Shown one piece after another: positions 1-15,200 of a stretch of DNA of 64,000 nt (the stretch's first letter is position 1; the number at the start of each line of letters is the position of its first letter). This DNA comes from Cornus controversa (lineage: Eukaryota; Streptophyta; Magnoliopsida; Cornales; Cornaceae), in NCBI GenBank assembly GCA_026545225.1, contig CM048845.1:16089001-16153000 (forward strand), given 5' to 3'. A program made the position numbers and the translations under genes. Below the pieces are notes generated by a model, which was not told where the DNA came from, ran no database searches, and worked only from the letters and a program-made list of their open reading frames with translations.

Positions 1-207
1 CATCTTTGTATATAGTGTATATCTTGTGATCTCATCTGTTTCTATGGGCTTAAAAATCTATATTTGTGTGTCAGTTTGTGTTTTTAGTTGCTATTATTTA
101 CTGTCAACTTCATCTCTTTGCTTTTTCTGTTTTTGTTTTTTGGTTAATGCTATATCTTTCCATAACTCTTACATTGCCTACGGATGTTCATATAATATCT
201 TTTATAG
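1..207 (+). other. MORC intron, 3' part
   Basis: AT-rich sequence that ends in a pyrimidine-rich stretch and an AG at 206-207, directly before the MORC exon that starts at 208. The upstream MORC exons (start codon and the N-terminal part of the ATPase) must lie outside the window. I see no exon-like coding stretch here. Confidence 0.75.
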
Positions 208-3200
208 ATAATGGTGGTGGGATGGATCCGGATAAGATGCGACAATGCATGTCTCTTGGGTATTCTGTGAAAAGCAAAGTAGCAAATACTATTGGACAGT
301 GTAAGTTACCAGTCTTATGAAGAGGATGATATATTTAATACTAACAGTCGGCTGCTTATTTTACTTTGTAACTTCATATATCAATTTTTTGTATGCTTTT
401 TATCAGATGGGAATGGTTTTAAGACGAGTACCATGAGGCTCGGAGCTGATGTTATTGTGTTCTCACGTTGCTGTGGAAAAAAAAGGTTCAGTTCTTGTTT
501 GTTTAAATTTTTTATGTACTCTTTTCATGTTTCTTTTCCAGTCTTGATCGTAAAATATTATCCTTCTTCAGCTTGTGTTAAATATAAAGTTGCTCCAGCT
601 TATTTAGCATTAAGCTGTTCACAAAAATTTCCTGCACATTTTCTCCTTTGCATTAATGCAATTTGAGTTGACATTGTGATTTTGTAAAAAGGTTTTCCTT
701 AGTTTTCTTGTATCAATAAACAACTCAGCAATCCTATCCAACCACAATGTGGTGGCTAGAAGATTACTAATTTTCCATTTTTGGTTCTATCTACAACACT
801 ATCTTTGTCAAATCGTTGTTGGTGTTAAATGAGTAGGCGTAATTTCTTTTTTATGAACTTAGGCTTCAAACTTTTTACCTTTTATCCTTGTAGTGCCTTC
901 AACCTGTAGATCGCTGTGTCTCATCTGTGTGCAATTTTCATATTGTTGCATGTGATCAACCATCTAGAATTGACACTCCCATCTTGACCTAAACATATGT
1001 TACCCCTTGTTTCTCACGTTTCTCTTGCAGTTTGGCATGCATTTTTTACTGCAGTTTGGTTATACTTTTGATGTTAAATGTTTGTCATTAGGTTTTCATC
1101 TTACAAAGATATAGAATGTTATATTGTATCAACCAAATGAGTATAAGACCACAGGAAGTCGACCACTGATGCCCATCTTACGAACATTGACTGTCAGATT
1201 TCTGATGTCTAACAAAATCAAGAATCGAAATTTTGAGGTAATTCAATGGCTACATATAGTACTCGGCAAAACCTGCTTGCCTGGGATTGGAACTACATTA
1301 AAAGAAATGTTTAATAAATAATAAAGAAAAATCCGGCGTTAAAATGTGGGACAAGCTCAATTATCTTCTCTTTCTGGCCTTCATGTAGTCTTCTAGAAGT
1401 AGCGGAAAGATGCTCTGCTGAATGCAATTCCTAGTCATGAATCCTCCTTTCAATTTTGTGGAATCAGACAGTTGAGACTTCCTCTGTCCTTGTATCTTCT
1501 TGAGATAATCAACCATCTCTGTAATGGAGATGTGAATACTGCTAAAAATATCTTCACCACACTATTGATACAACCAATCCTCAAAAACCACATGCTCAAT
1601 TTTCCTTAGAAATCACTTGACTGTAGAGCAGTGCAACATTAAACCAAACCTTCTTTTTGTCATACCACTCATTCTTGTGTGGCAAATAAAGTAAAAACTT
1701 CCTGTATATGTGGTCATAGACCTTTTACATATTGATATCACATATCACATTCGAATTCAGTTTGGTGTATACTATCAAAATCTGCCTCCATTTAATGAAG
1801 AGTGTCCACTGAGGGGAAGTGATTTTTGATGGGACAATTTTTGGTCAATAACAAGCACCTTAAATAACACCTTTATCAACGCTATATACCAAACTAGTAA
1901 GGGAGAATAACCTTTTTATAATTTTTCTCTGAACCATGTAATGTAATTTTTCAATGTTGACTGAGCATCTTTGCTTTGGCAAGGCAGTTACTTCACAGTA
2001 TTTTTCATATTAGAGTCTATAAGTTGATTTAGCAACAATAACTACAGTATATGTAATGCATAAGAAGTATTTTGGGTGACTGTCTAAGCAATATGTTTGG
2101 TCATTGCTGCTGCTCATGGATCAATGACATGGGAGTTATCTTTTTCTCATTGGAAAGAACTTTACATGAGAATACTACAAATTAGATAGATACTATAGAT
2201 TCACGTTGATTTCTCTTTGGCCCGTAATTTATGGTTCAGATATGGTAGCTCACTCCATTTTTTAGTTTTTCTATTTTTCTTTGGATTTTCATTTGCTAAT
2301 ATTGTGCTTGTTTTGTGATTTATTTATTTGTACTTCATTATTAGTTGAATCATTGGCATGTTGTCTTTTAGGCCCACACAGAGCATTGGATTGTTATCCT
2401 ACACATTTTTGAAGAGCACAGGGAAAGAGGATATTGTAGTTCCCATGGTAATTATCATAATTTTATGACATATTGTAGTTCCCATGGTAATTATCTTAAT
2501 TTTATGTCGTGCATTTTTTAAAAATTGCACATATGGTATACATTTTGCATGATTGAATTCTACTTGTTATAAATTTTACATTTAAGTATGAATCTTTGTG
2601 ACAGTAAACATGTTTTTGCAATTGAATGATTCTTTGTTTCACAAGAGTTAGTTTTCTTTTTCCTTGAATTGCGTTCTGTCCACATGTTAATGTGTCCCAA
2701 TATTCGGCATTTTTAGATCTTTTACTTTCCCGCTTTCGAATTTTTGATTAATTCACTTAAAACCAAGTGGAATTAAATTATAGTGTCCATATATCCCCCA
2801 AAAAGCCAGTTGACGTTTTTCATTTGGTCCTTTTTGGAATGCTTGTTCATTAGCCCTTTCTTATGCCTGCTTTTTAACTGGGTGTGCAAATTTTTGACCA
2901 ATTGCTTTGACGACTCTCCAACCTGAATTGATTGGGCTCAGACATTTTAAATTGAAATACGGGCTTAAATAGTTGGAGCTGTCTATCTCTTATACTGGGA
3001 TTGATACCTCTTTAGGAAGAGAATAGAGATTAGGTGGAGGCAAATATGAATTAATTAGACCAAGGATTATTCTAATATAAAGTTGGAGTTGTATTAGTGA
3101 TAAAAATCTAGTTTTCGGTTTTTTTTTTTTCTGATAAGTAATTTTGGGATTTTTCAGAAATGATTATCTTGTTAGAAGTTTTTTGGTTGTAGTTCTGTCT

Positions 3201-6200
3201 CCACATATGGTGCTAGTTAGTTCGTGACACTCTTTGGGAGAATGAAGTGGGGTAGAATTTCAATCTAGTAATGATTATCTTGCTAGAAGATAAAGCGTTC
3301 AGCCCATTTTTGTTCAGAATGGCTTTGCCTCAAGATTTGGGAGATTCTTTAGAGGATTTAGTCTGGGGATTTCAGAGTCTTAATTTTTATTTCTATTTTA
3401 ATTTCTTTTTATTTCAAAACTTTTATTACCTTGATCCCTGGCTAGAGTAATTTCATCACCACTAGAAATTTCTTATCAATACGGTTGTGACTAGCCTTTA
3501 CAAGGTAGTTTCCATGGTGTTATCTAGGAGCTTGTGAAATGCCATTTGTGAAACCTCTCCTGCTGAAGGAACTTTTTTTGACAAGTGTGAAGGCTTTGGA
3601 ATTCTTGAGCAGTCTTAGTGGCTAATGAGGTGGTTAAGAAATTAGAAAGGCTTTCTTCTACAAAAAGTTTGGAAGCCTTTCCATTGAAGTAGGTAAGTTC
3701 ACCATGCTACAGTCGGAATTAAAACATAGTGAAAACTGGAGTAGCTCGCCACCTCTTTTGTTTCCGTTCTATTGCTTGCCTTTTTAACTTTTGCCCTACC
3801 TGGTGCTTAGCTACTCTTAATTCTCGGAAACAAAAACCTGCTTCTCGAACCTCTAAAACCTGAAGAAAATTCCAGCCCTGCTCAGTGTGTATGATGCCTT
3901 GATGCTGTCATCCGATATCAGACTGCATTTGTCCAGGCGTTGCTGGATCCCGACAAATATCAAATCCATTTTGCTGAATTGGACATGAAGGGAATTGGAA
4001 ATGAAAAGGGGGTGTGGAAATGCTGGAACTACGGAAGTTCAAAGCTTGCTTGAAAAGAAAAAGGGCCTGCTTGGCAGAGATTGATTTGATTTTGAAATAT
4101 AAACCGGGCATTGCTTTCCTTGCTTTTTGGTCAGTCATCCAAGAGTACTAAAACAAAGTTTCTTTCTATTTTTTCTCCCTGGAACAGGGACTATGGCTTG
4201 ACCTTTGGGGAATCTCTAAAGCAAAAAGACGTGTCTGTTAGGTTCGGCACCCTTTTCCCGAAGTTATGGGGTCATTTTGCCGAGTTCCTTCGACATGGTT
4301 CTCTTAAGTGCGGCTTTTTTGTCACTAAACCCACCTCATATACCCCTGCGGTTTCTCACCTCCAAGTCGGATGAGTGGAGGACTGATTGACTCGGGTTTT
4401 CAGGAGCGTTCACGAGACGCCCGTGAATCTCAAGAATTGAGCGTGGAATTCTTATGTGGTTGGGGGGAGGAAAGCATGATAGGAGGCATGTCTCTGGCCT
4501 AGGTGGTGTTCTTCTCCAAACATGAACCACCGATTTACTCCACTAGTCTGCTCGGAGCCGGTCAATTCCTGAGCCATTTGGTTTTTCCCTCTCGGTTGGC
4601 ATTTGCCAGGGTGCTTAATGTCAGTGATGTTCTCCTGGTGAGGCTTAGTAAGCCCCTAGCTTGGATGTGACATCCCTTGTAAGCGATGTTACAGAAAGCT
4701 TATATACACATCGTTATTCATGCCCCATCTTGTATGTCTTATTCATTTCCTCATCGTCTCTCCAATGCAATAGAATTTGAAGAGTTCTCCTTGAATTCCG
4801 TAATCAAAGTTTGACTGCGATTACTTCTTTGGCTTAAAAAGTGGCCCTTGTGCTTGGAAGCCTTCTTTTGAGTGGAACAGTCAAGTTTAAGTCCAACGAT
4901 TCCTCCTTGGTAATTATGACTAGCTTGTAGTTGGAGTTACAACTAGAAACTTAGATGGAATGAGGTTTCTTTGTTTTCTGTTCCAGCTGAAACAGGATAT
5001 GCCATCAGAGGAAAAATTTGGCTCCTTTCAGAAGCCTTAAGAGTGTCCCTTCAATGGTTACGTTGTTGTTGGATTGAATTGTTGATTTTTTAGAGAAAAG
5101 AATGTCGAATTTAGAAAGAAAAATTCTCTGTAATATGATTACATCTTGTACAAGTATATATAGGAAAAAAGAGAAAACTATACAAGGAAAAAGAACCTAA
5201 AAACAGAAGTCTACAATCTGCTCCTAAATTAGATCAATCATAATAATCAAATCCCTAAAATAGAGGAGCTGAAAAAGGCAACAACTATGGAAAGTCTAAC
5301 GCTGGAAGATATGCTGTTTATACAGTTAATATTTGCTGATATGCCATCAAAGGAAAAAATTCGGCTCCTTTCAGAAGCCTTAAGAGTGGCCCTTCAATGG
5401 TTACGTTGTTGTTGAATTGAATTGTTGATTTTTTAGAGAAAAGAATGTCGAATTTAGAGAGAAAAATTCTCTGTAATATGATTACATCTTGTACAAGTAT
5501 ATATAGGAAAAAAAAGAAAACTATGCAAGAAAAAAAAGCCTATAAACAAAAGTCTACAAGCTGCTCCTAAATTTCAACAATCATAATAATCAAATCTCTA
5601 AAATAAAGGAGCTAAATATTTACAGTAATAATACTCAAATCCCTAAAATAAAGGAGCTGAAAAAGGCAACAACTTTGGAAAGTCTAAGGCTGGAAGATAT
5701 GCTGTTTATACAGCTAATATATGGTAATATTAGTTGTCAAAACTAACATCTTCCAACATGAATACATCTCTAGATGTTTGGTGGTAAAAAGACTCCAGGT
5801 CCGTGCTTTTATTTAGGAATATCTCTGTTTTTGTTGCTATTCTTAAACGAATTATTGCTTGGTTCCCAATTTGACAAGTGAAGATGTCGACAACTTGTCA
5901 AGATAGTGGCCCTTTTGGTTGTTAGGGGCAATGCTTATTTTTAAATTTTTAGTTTGATTCTATTTTTGTTATTGTTCTCTTTTTGTTTGAAGGATTTTTT
6001 CATCCTTGTCTCTGATGTATGCTCTTTCTCGTCTTTAAAAACATTTGTTTTCTTGGAAAAAACTGAAAAAAAAAGGTGTAAAGGCAAGTATTTTACTTCC
6101 CACGACCACGAGGAAGATGGAATATTCAATTAGTTTAATAGATGAAGCGTTAGTTTTTGAAGTTCTATATTCTATACTGGAAGGTATATTGAAGCAATTT

Positions 6201-9200
6201 AAGTAATAAATGAGGAGGAAAATAATAAATAACAAACACACAAGTTAAGTGCAGTCTTACTTCTGTAAATATTATTATCCTTTCCTCGACAATTTAGTTC
6301 CATGCAGTGGTTGAAATTTGTTTATATGAAGCTTAAAGTCTTGTTTGTCTGTGTTGTAACTTGTAAGTCTGATAGATTGAGGCATGAAAAGGTGTCAGCC
6401 TTTTTAAACTCTAGTGAGGCATAAACAAATTTATATAATGTTTTTCTTATACGTTTTCTTTATATTTCACTCTCTCTCTCTCTCTGTTTTTTTTTTTTTG
6501 GATAAGTACTATCTCTTCCCACTTCTCCTTGCATTTTTCCCTGGTTGCAAACCAACTATGTTTACTGGCCTCACTCTGAGATGTCTTGTGAATGCCTTCT
6601 TAATATTAGTTACTGACTTGGAGAATTTACCATAGTTTGTTTGGATGCAAAGTGTATATTTGCAGGCATATTATTTGATAAAGCCATATTTTAATTTAAA
6701 CAAATCAGTTTTTTTTTTTTTGATAGATGTGGACTCATGTTTAAATCAGGGTTCAGTAGGTTCAGGCAGAATAGTTTTTCTCCACTTGCATAGAATCTTA
6801 AAGAGAATCTATATTGACTCTTAATTTTTCGTATCCAATAACTCCAATATCATTCTCAATTTCTATGCATTCCAAGTGGTTAAATTAATCTAATCTGGCG
6901 ATTCTGGCCAATTGAATCAAAATTTTCTCTTATTAGTTTCTTTATCTATGCTTGTGCATAATGTCGGTTTTGTTGCTATTTCCTGAATGTGGTGCTGATG
7001 TGGCACATTGGGAAGCCCTGATGAACCTGTTTCCTGTTTTTAATTGCTTATAGGTGTCTGTCCTTTACACTAATTTCTACCTTGTAGGAAATTTAGCATT
7101 TCATGATTTGTGGTCTTTACTTAAACTTTTCAAGTTGGCTGTTAGCATCACGTGACGTCTAGTGTGGTTAGGGGTGAGCTCTACAGAAACCCTGAAATTG
7201 TGGGTTTATTTTTAAATTGGGATATCCTATCGTTGTCCTTCATAATTTATTGTCTGGATTGCAAATGTACAATGTGAATTGCTCTTAGCGTTATGGCCAT
7301 CAAAGCTTTTGCAGTTTGCTGATGTGCCCTTGTCAACAAGTTTTTTCTAATGTTTTGATTGTGAAATATTGTTCATGTATTTTTTATACCTGATCCTGCA
7401 GAATACATGCTTCATTTTATGCCATTAAATTTTTTCTTTTTTTTTTTTTGGGAAATGGAAAGCTTGATTATGAAAGAGGAGGACAAGAATGGAACAAGAT
7501 GATACGATCATCTCCTGGTGATTGGAATAAAAATGTTGAAACAATCTTGCGATGGTCTCCATTTTCAAATGAAGAAGATCTTCTGCGACAGGTGATTCTT
7601 ATTTTAATGTGGTTTAGAAAATTTTGAACTGGGATGAATAGTTTATTGTTTAATGAAGGAAGACACGCATATATTATAAAAACCTTGAGCACGTAATCAG
7701 AATACGCTGTCTCCAGTTGATCTACTTCTGACAACAGAAGCTGCTGTACTTTGTTGGGTCTCTATGATGTTTCCATTAATCCTTTGAATGTGATATAATA
7801 ATTTAATTGCTCTTTTGAAGCTGTTTCTTTCTTTCTTAATTTTGTTGTTATTTTGTTTGTGTTTGTGTGTTCAAATCTCCAATCTTTTTTTGGTTAGGTA
7901 TATCTCCAGTCCTACTGTCTCTACACTATGTGTGGGTTGTACCAGTACTTGGTACTGGCCTTTTTAATCATATTTCAGTTGCAGAGGATTGTTTAGGTGA
8001 AATTTGAACTGTTGACACATTTTACTTCTCTCAAGGACTTTGCTGTTGAAAGTTTGGAACATCTTATCCTTACTATAAAATTTGTATCTTTTTTCTTTAT
8101 GTGAAATTAAGCTTTTGGTTTCCACTTGAAGTTTAATTATACATCTATTCTATTGCAATCTACAGTTACATCTATATGAGATTGCTGCAAGGGACACAGA
8201 TACTGTAACCCTTTTAATTCTATATTGATAAAAATGTACCCCACTTGGAAAGGCTCTAAAGAGATCTAGTGGTTGGTCTCACCAAGAAAAAGCTTGTGAA
8301 GGGATTATTTATGGCATTTTGGATGAACATATTTTTGTAGCTGAACTCGTCTTTATCGTATTTGACTTCTTACATTTGTTTGCAAATTTTTATGTTCGTG
8401 GTTTCTTCAAGTATATTTTTGTGTATTTGTGTATTGAAACCTGATCAGTTTGGCTCTGCTCATTTTTGAGTTGTATATCATTTCTTTGGTCTTTACATTT
8501 GGTTTATTTTTGGCCTTACGATTTGCTACCTCTATGTGACGTGGTTTGTCTTTTAAAGCACATCATATTATTTAGTTATGATTAACCCTGCTGATGGTCT
8601 GTTTGTTTTATGGTCTGTTACTTTGTAGTTCAATCAGATGAAAGATCATGGTACACGCATAATCATATACAACCTTTGGGAGGATGATCAAGGACAGTTG
8701 GAACTTGATTTTGACACTGATCAATATGTAAGCCCTTTCCTTAAATTTATTTGCGGGTCCATTTTCTTTTCTTCACGATGGATACAATACAAGATGCTAT
8801 GATAAATACTCTATAAGTATAGCCTTATATGTGATGTGATTCTGCAGGACATCCAAATAAGAGGTGTCAACCGAGATGAGAAGAATATACAAATGGCAAA
8901 ACATTTTCCCAACTCCAGGCATTTCTTGACATATAAACATTCATTAAGGGTAAATAATGCCAATTTTTGATTTCTGCATGAAACAATGGTCAAATTGTTG
9001 GTCATGTCTTGTAATTGATGTTTTGATCTTTTTGACGTGTTAGAATTTCACTAAAACTTTACAAAGCTTTTTACGCATTTGTTTGACAGTTGCCTGTTGC
9101 AGACTTGCAGTTATTAAGCCCTCAAGTTTTATTCCTATTGTATGTTGTTGATAAAATAAAATAAAATTGAAGAGAGAAATTAAACAAGAACAGAAGAATA

Positions 9201-12200
9201 TAACGTGGTTTGGTCACTATGGCCTACATCCATGTCACACAAAGCCTTAAGGGCTCCATCACTTTCATTGTATTCTTTCTTAGTTTTGTTTACAATGACC
9301 ACCTCTATTTATAGGTGAAAGATACACGTGATAAACATAGAAAATACATTAATGGAAGATTCCTAAATTCAATCCCTTAAATCACTCCTATCAATCTTCT
9401 ATCAAGGTGTAAATCACTTCAATAATATATTCTCCAACACCCTCCCCCAAGTTGGTACACGGAATTTTAATTCAAGTGTCCAACTTGAAACTAAATACGA
9501 AGTTTCGGGGGATCCGAGTTGAATTGATCTGGAGATCTGAGACGAGTTAATCTTGAGATCCGAGATGAGTAAGGTATGATAACCTACTCTAATACCATGT
9601 TGATAAAATAAAATAAAATTGAAGAGAGAAATTAAACAAGAAGAACAAAAGAATATAATGTGGTTCAGCCACTGCGGCCTACATCCATGGCACACAAAGC
9701 CCAAAGGGTTACACTTTTACTGTGTTCTCTCTTAGTTTTGTTTACAATGACTACCTCTATTTATAAGTGAAAGAATACACGTGATAAACATGGAAAATAC
9801 ATTATTGGAAGATTTCTAAAATCAATCCCTTAAATCACTCCTATCAATCTTCTATCAAGGCTTAAATCACTCCAATAATAAATTCTCCAACATATGTCAA
9901 TAAGACACTAATTGATTTTCTTTTTCTTTTTTGGCAATCTCCTGGGCGTGTTTGTTAAACTATGTAGCTAAAGAAGTAGAGAAGTTTCAGACTTTGAGTT
10001 AATTGATAATGACAATGAGAAATAACAAAGTTATTGCAAAAAATGGACAATGATTAATGACAAAGATGATCTAAGAGAGATGCTATAATGAAAGAAAATG
10101 AAGACAGTATCTGAAGATGAAACAGTGAAACCTACTTTGTCAATAGGAATTACTGTTTACACTTTTTGATTTGCACCATGATCTCCATCATCTACCTATC
10201 TCAATTTAACAATCCTGGAAAGAAGGGCAATCCGTTAGGAATATGATGTGTGTTAAATAATCGGAACATGGATCCTATGACCCCTAAACCTTGATCCTGT
10301 TGGCTTGCACTGTATCCTGTAAAAGCACAGGTCAAGGGTTAAAGGGCCAGTTGGGGAACAGTTAGTGTGGATCCTATATATCTGAGCAGGAAATATGTTG
10401 CTGACACTAAACACTTGGATAAGCCTTTGTTGGATTGAGTTTATGTTTGCAATATGAAATATTTGGTCTCAAGTCCAATGAAAGGGACCACATCTGAGGA
10501 AATGAACATTTCAAGGCTCCAGAGAACAATGTTACTTGGTTGATATTGCAATTTGAAGTGGGGATGTAAGTGGTTCTCGACTCTGAAGCACATGTTTGAT
10601 AATTCTTTAAGTAATACACAGGCGGTTGGTTAATGAGGGTTGACTTAAGACATAAAATGATACTTTCAAGAAATATTTGCTCTAGGGAAGAATTTTATAA
10701 GATAAATGAAGGCTATGTGTGAGGAAATGAAGGTTTCACAGAACAGTAAATGGGGGGACAATTGATATTTTGAGTGGAATTGGAATGCAAGTCTTCATGC
10801 ATACCATTAGTCCGTTGACATTATTTGGTGGTACAATCCAAGTTGGTTTCCAAGGGCTTTATTTTGACACTCTAGATTTCTGGGAAATATTTAGCTTTAA
10901 TTGCAGTGTTAACACTATATAGGTTTTTGAGTGTTAAATCATTTCATTATTATAGGGCAACTTTTAGAAGGTTTATGAGAGTGTATAGGTTATTTAACAT
11001 TTAGACATAATCACATAAGATTTAGACAAAGTTTGCAAGTCTATTGGTCTATGGAAGTGTTTTATCATTTATGTATCATGGGTCTATAGCTTTAAATGTC
11101 AATTTTTTTCTTCTTTCTTTTGGTAAGTTTTTAAATGTGGATTTTAAAGGAGGAAGCCTTGTGGATTTAAGTATTCTCTCTCTTCTCTTTTATTTCTCAG
11201 TTTGTTTATGATGTCTTGCACAATTTTGTTTCAACCATTTTCATTACCAAAATTTGAACACAATGCCTTAAGTTTCATTCTTCTATAAACCCTTGCCCTA
11301 TTTATCTTGTTTTAGTCACTTAATGCACTCTTTTTGTGTTGTATTTCAGTCTAGAGTTTAAGAAATCAAGGTATATTTCACCCTTTGTGTAGATCCCCTT
11401 GGAATGTGATTCCCGTTTGAATGCTTTCTATTACAAATTTACAATCTTACTTACAAAAAAAAGAAAAGAAAAAAAAAAAGAAATCAAGGTTGTCTTGGAT
11501 CAAGGGGCCTTTTAGATTGTACTGGGTTGATTTATGATGGAATGTTTAATTGAGGATATTGTACATTGTTTCCTCACAACCTGCGTTAGGGGTGGCAATA
11601 CTTGACACGATATGTGATAAGTGGGTTTGGGTTTGGTTAATCGTGTTGACCTGAATTAACACGCTAATTAAATGTGTCGTGTTCGTGTTTGACCCGTCAA
11701 CTTGTTTATAACCCAATTAGATATGTTAACTAACGTGTCGTGTTCGCAATAACTTGTTTAACTAAACGTGTCATGTTCGTGCTTGAAATGACCCTAATAG
11801 TATAATATTTAATTAAACATGTCTTGTCGTGCCGTGTCGTGTCGTGTCAAGTCTTAACCCATTTATTGAAGAGGTTACGTGTCGTGTTGTGTTACTTGTT
11901 TAATAATCGTGTCATACTGTGTCGTGTTCATGTTGACCCATATAGCAGGTTAGCCATGTCATGACATGACTTAAATACGACACGGGAACACGAATTACCA
12001 CCCCTAGTTGGCGCCATGCCCGTTGTTCAAGCTTGCATGTTTGAGCTTTTTTTCTGAAAGGAACTGGCCATGGAAGTTAAAATTAGTTATGACATCATTT
12101 TTTATGGCAAACAAATACTAGAATAGCATTTGACCTAGTTTAGCACAATACAGGTTAGCAAATTGAGGTAAATAGTCACTTATCCAAAAAAAGAGAAATA

Positions 12201-15200
12201 TAAATGACTGTGGTAGGTGATCACTTCGTTGAGACAAACTTGTGGAAGATCTTTCCTGAAAAAATATTTAGTTTGTTCTCCCAATATGAGTTAGGCAAGT
12301 TGGGTATGTATTGTACACATCTCATCTTTAGGGAGGGCATTGAGATTTGAGGGAGAGATGTACGTTTAAGCGATGATTTTCTTGGCCAACTTAAGGACTC
12401 TATTGGAAGTAGCGTTTGCTTGCGAGAATGTTATATATGAAAGAAGCAATATTTAAAGCCCATGCATTGCATCTCTTACCTTAAACAAAGATATCTTATC
12501 ATTAAGGCCCTTCTTGACAGTGCAGATTCAAAGCCGTGAATTGTTAAATAAAGATGTGTATTTACTAAGATTGTTTATTGACAAATTTTATGTTACAACT
12601 TGTGACTAACTTGTTCTGACCTTTAATTGATCTCTTATTTTGTTTGGTTTTAATTTTATTTTCCGTTTTAAACCTTCAGAGTTATGCATCAATTCTGTAT
12701 CTCAGAATTCCTCCTGGCTTCCGAATTATTCTTCGTGGGAAAGATGTTGAGCACCACAATGTAGTAAATGATATGATGATTACTCAGGAGGTTACGTATC
12801 GCCCACAGCCTGGTACTGATGGGGTTCCAAAGGATTCAAATGTAATGTGTTACATTGAACATTTAATTTGTTTTGCCTGTTTTCTGTGATAATTTGTGCT
12901 TATTGGTACTCTTCCATTATGGTAATCAGATGGTTGCTGTTGTAACTATTGGATTTGTTAAGGATGCAAAATCTCATATTGATGTTCAAGGATTCAATGT
13001 TTATCACAAGAATCGACTCATTAAGGTTTGGTTTCGTATTGATCCGTAATCCATGTCATGCAAGATCGACATTCTCTTTCCTTTTTTTTTTTTTGGCTCA
13101 GATGTTTATATATAGTTACCATTCCTAGTGTAGATCTCTTAACTTATGTACTACTTTTCTTGCCTAGGTGACTATGCTTGAGAACAATAATACTGATACT
13201 ATATTGCCTTGGTCCAATGCATTTTGCTTTACTGTTATTTGATTAATTCTGCTACTGTTGTTCAAATTCGTCATACACTTAGACTTTCTAGTAGAATTAT
13301 ATGGGTATCTGTGTGTATAAACTTATGCTTATATAGGAAGCCCTATTCTGTATCTAACATGTCACGATAATTTTCATTTAATCATGATAGTTATTCCTGT
13401 TATCATTTCTAAATTTCTTTTTTTCTCACTGTTCTGTGAGTAGTAGTGGTTCTAAATTATCCCTGTTATCATTTCTAAATTTCTTTTTTCTCGATGTTCT
13501 GTTAGTAGTGGTTCTAAGAATAGTGTAGAATGAGTTATCTTTTTTGTGTCTACTCCAAGGATGTGGATGTGTTGCAAGTAAACCTTTGCTTGTGTTTAAA
13601 TCACGGAGAATATTCCAGGCATACTGTGGTGGAGCATTACCTTCATGTCTATGTGCATTGTGCAATTGATGTTGCAACAAATTATGGAGTTATCTTACAC
13701 GGAAGTGTTCTTGTTTTGTCAGCCATTTTGGAGGCTTTGGAATGCTGCAGGAAGTGATGGTCGTGGAGTCATAGGTATTGTTTCTGCATTGAGATTTTCA
13801 TTTCTTTTAGTTGGCTGACTAGACTTAGCTCTTGAAGTTCATTGTTTCTTGACCAGGTGTATTGGAAGCCAATTTTGTTGAACCAGCTCATGATAAGCAA
13901 GGATTTGAGCGCACAACTGTTCTCTCAAGACTCGAGGCGCGACTGGTACAAATGCAAAAGACATACTGGTTCGGTCATCCTTCCTTTGTGCTTGGGGTTA
14001 TATAAGTTTTAATCATTAATAATTGTGAAGTATGCTGTTTCATTCAGGTCTACACAATGTCACAGAATTGGCTATGCTCCACGACGTAACAAGAAAATTT
14101 TTGAAGACACAGGTATCTAACTGGAATCATTATTTTCATTCTACATTGTGCAGTGAATATCAAGTGAAGTGTGACAGCTGGTGTTTTTGAAAATTCTTTA
14201 TGAACTTGATATTACTATCTCTCACTTTTATATATGCTAATTTTGTAGAGAGTTCTCCTGATTTTCTTACTCAAACTCCATCCAAATCTAAAAAGAAGTA
14301 TAGTGCCTCAAGCAGCAAGATGCCAATTTCAAGTTCAGGTAAATTGTACTCAAGTTCAAATCAGAAGCTCGGAAGAAGAGAATCAGAAAAGTATCCCCAA
14401 ACAGTCGACAAGAGTCATGGGAATGGACACACGTACATTGATGTGGATAATAGAACCAAGACCCCTACAAAGTCTGGAAAAGTACCAAGTTCATCAGAAC
14501 CATCATCACTTCCTGCAAAGTCTGGAAAAGTACCAAGTTCATTAGAACCATCATCACCTTCTGCACAGGATGTCAACGACAATGTCATGCCAGGTGCCTC
14601 ACTTGAGAGACAAGCAAATGGCATTTCTCAGAAGGCATTGCCTGTTAAGAAGTCTTTTGTCAAAGGTGGATCTCATACAACTCGGGCATCTCTGCACTCG
14701 AGAAATACTGAAGCTGAGCAAGGTTCTGCATCAGATGGAAGGCCTGTTCAAAACACCACAAGTTTGCAGTCAAAGGTCCTTTCTAATCATTATATGCTCC
14801 CTTCCTTTTAAATCAACAATGTTGATGTTCACCCCATGCCACCAATCTAAGGACTAGATGTTTTTAGCTTACAAGAATATATTGTTGTGCTTCTATTTTA
14901 CAATCACAAGAAGTTTATTCTGTTACCCAGTTGGATCCAGAGTTAGGCTTGCATACATGCGCCTTTGTGCTCACAGTATATTTCTATAAATTGTGAAATT
15001 CTTTTAGAAGGGAAGAGAACCTTTTTCTTTCTATTTTGGACCAACTATACCTTATGGGACAGAATTCAGGCTGTGCTAGAAATAATGATTTATAGAAAAT
15101 CGTGGCCCAAATATGGACGTTGAGATGGATGATGTGTCAAGACTAGAAAGGATAAAATACGGACACATTTATAAGATGGTTGGAGTAGTATTCTTGGAAT

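Noticed and set aside
1340-1800. Coding-like minus-strand pieces in a MORC intron (for example MVDYLKKIQGQRKSQLSDS)
   Set aside because: Frames are short and broken and I could not assign a family; it may be a gene fragment or chance.
4111-4530. Open frames of 64-87 codons in the organelle-like block
   Set aside because: They cross a noncoding rRNA fragment and match no mitochondrial protein I know.
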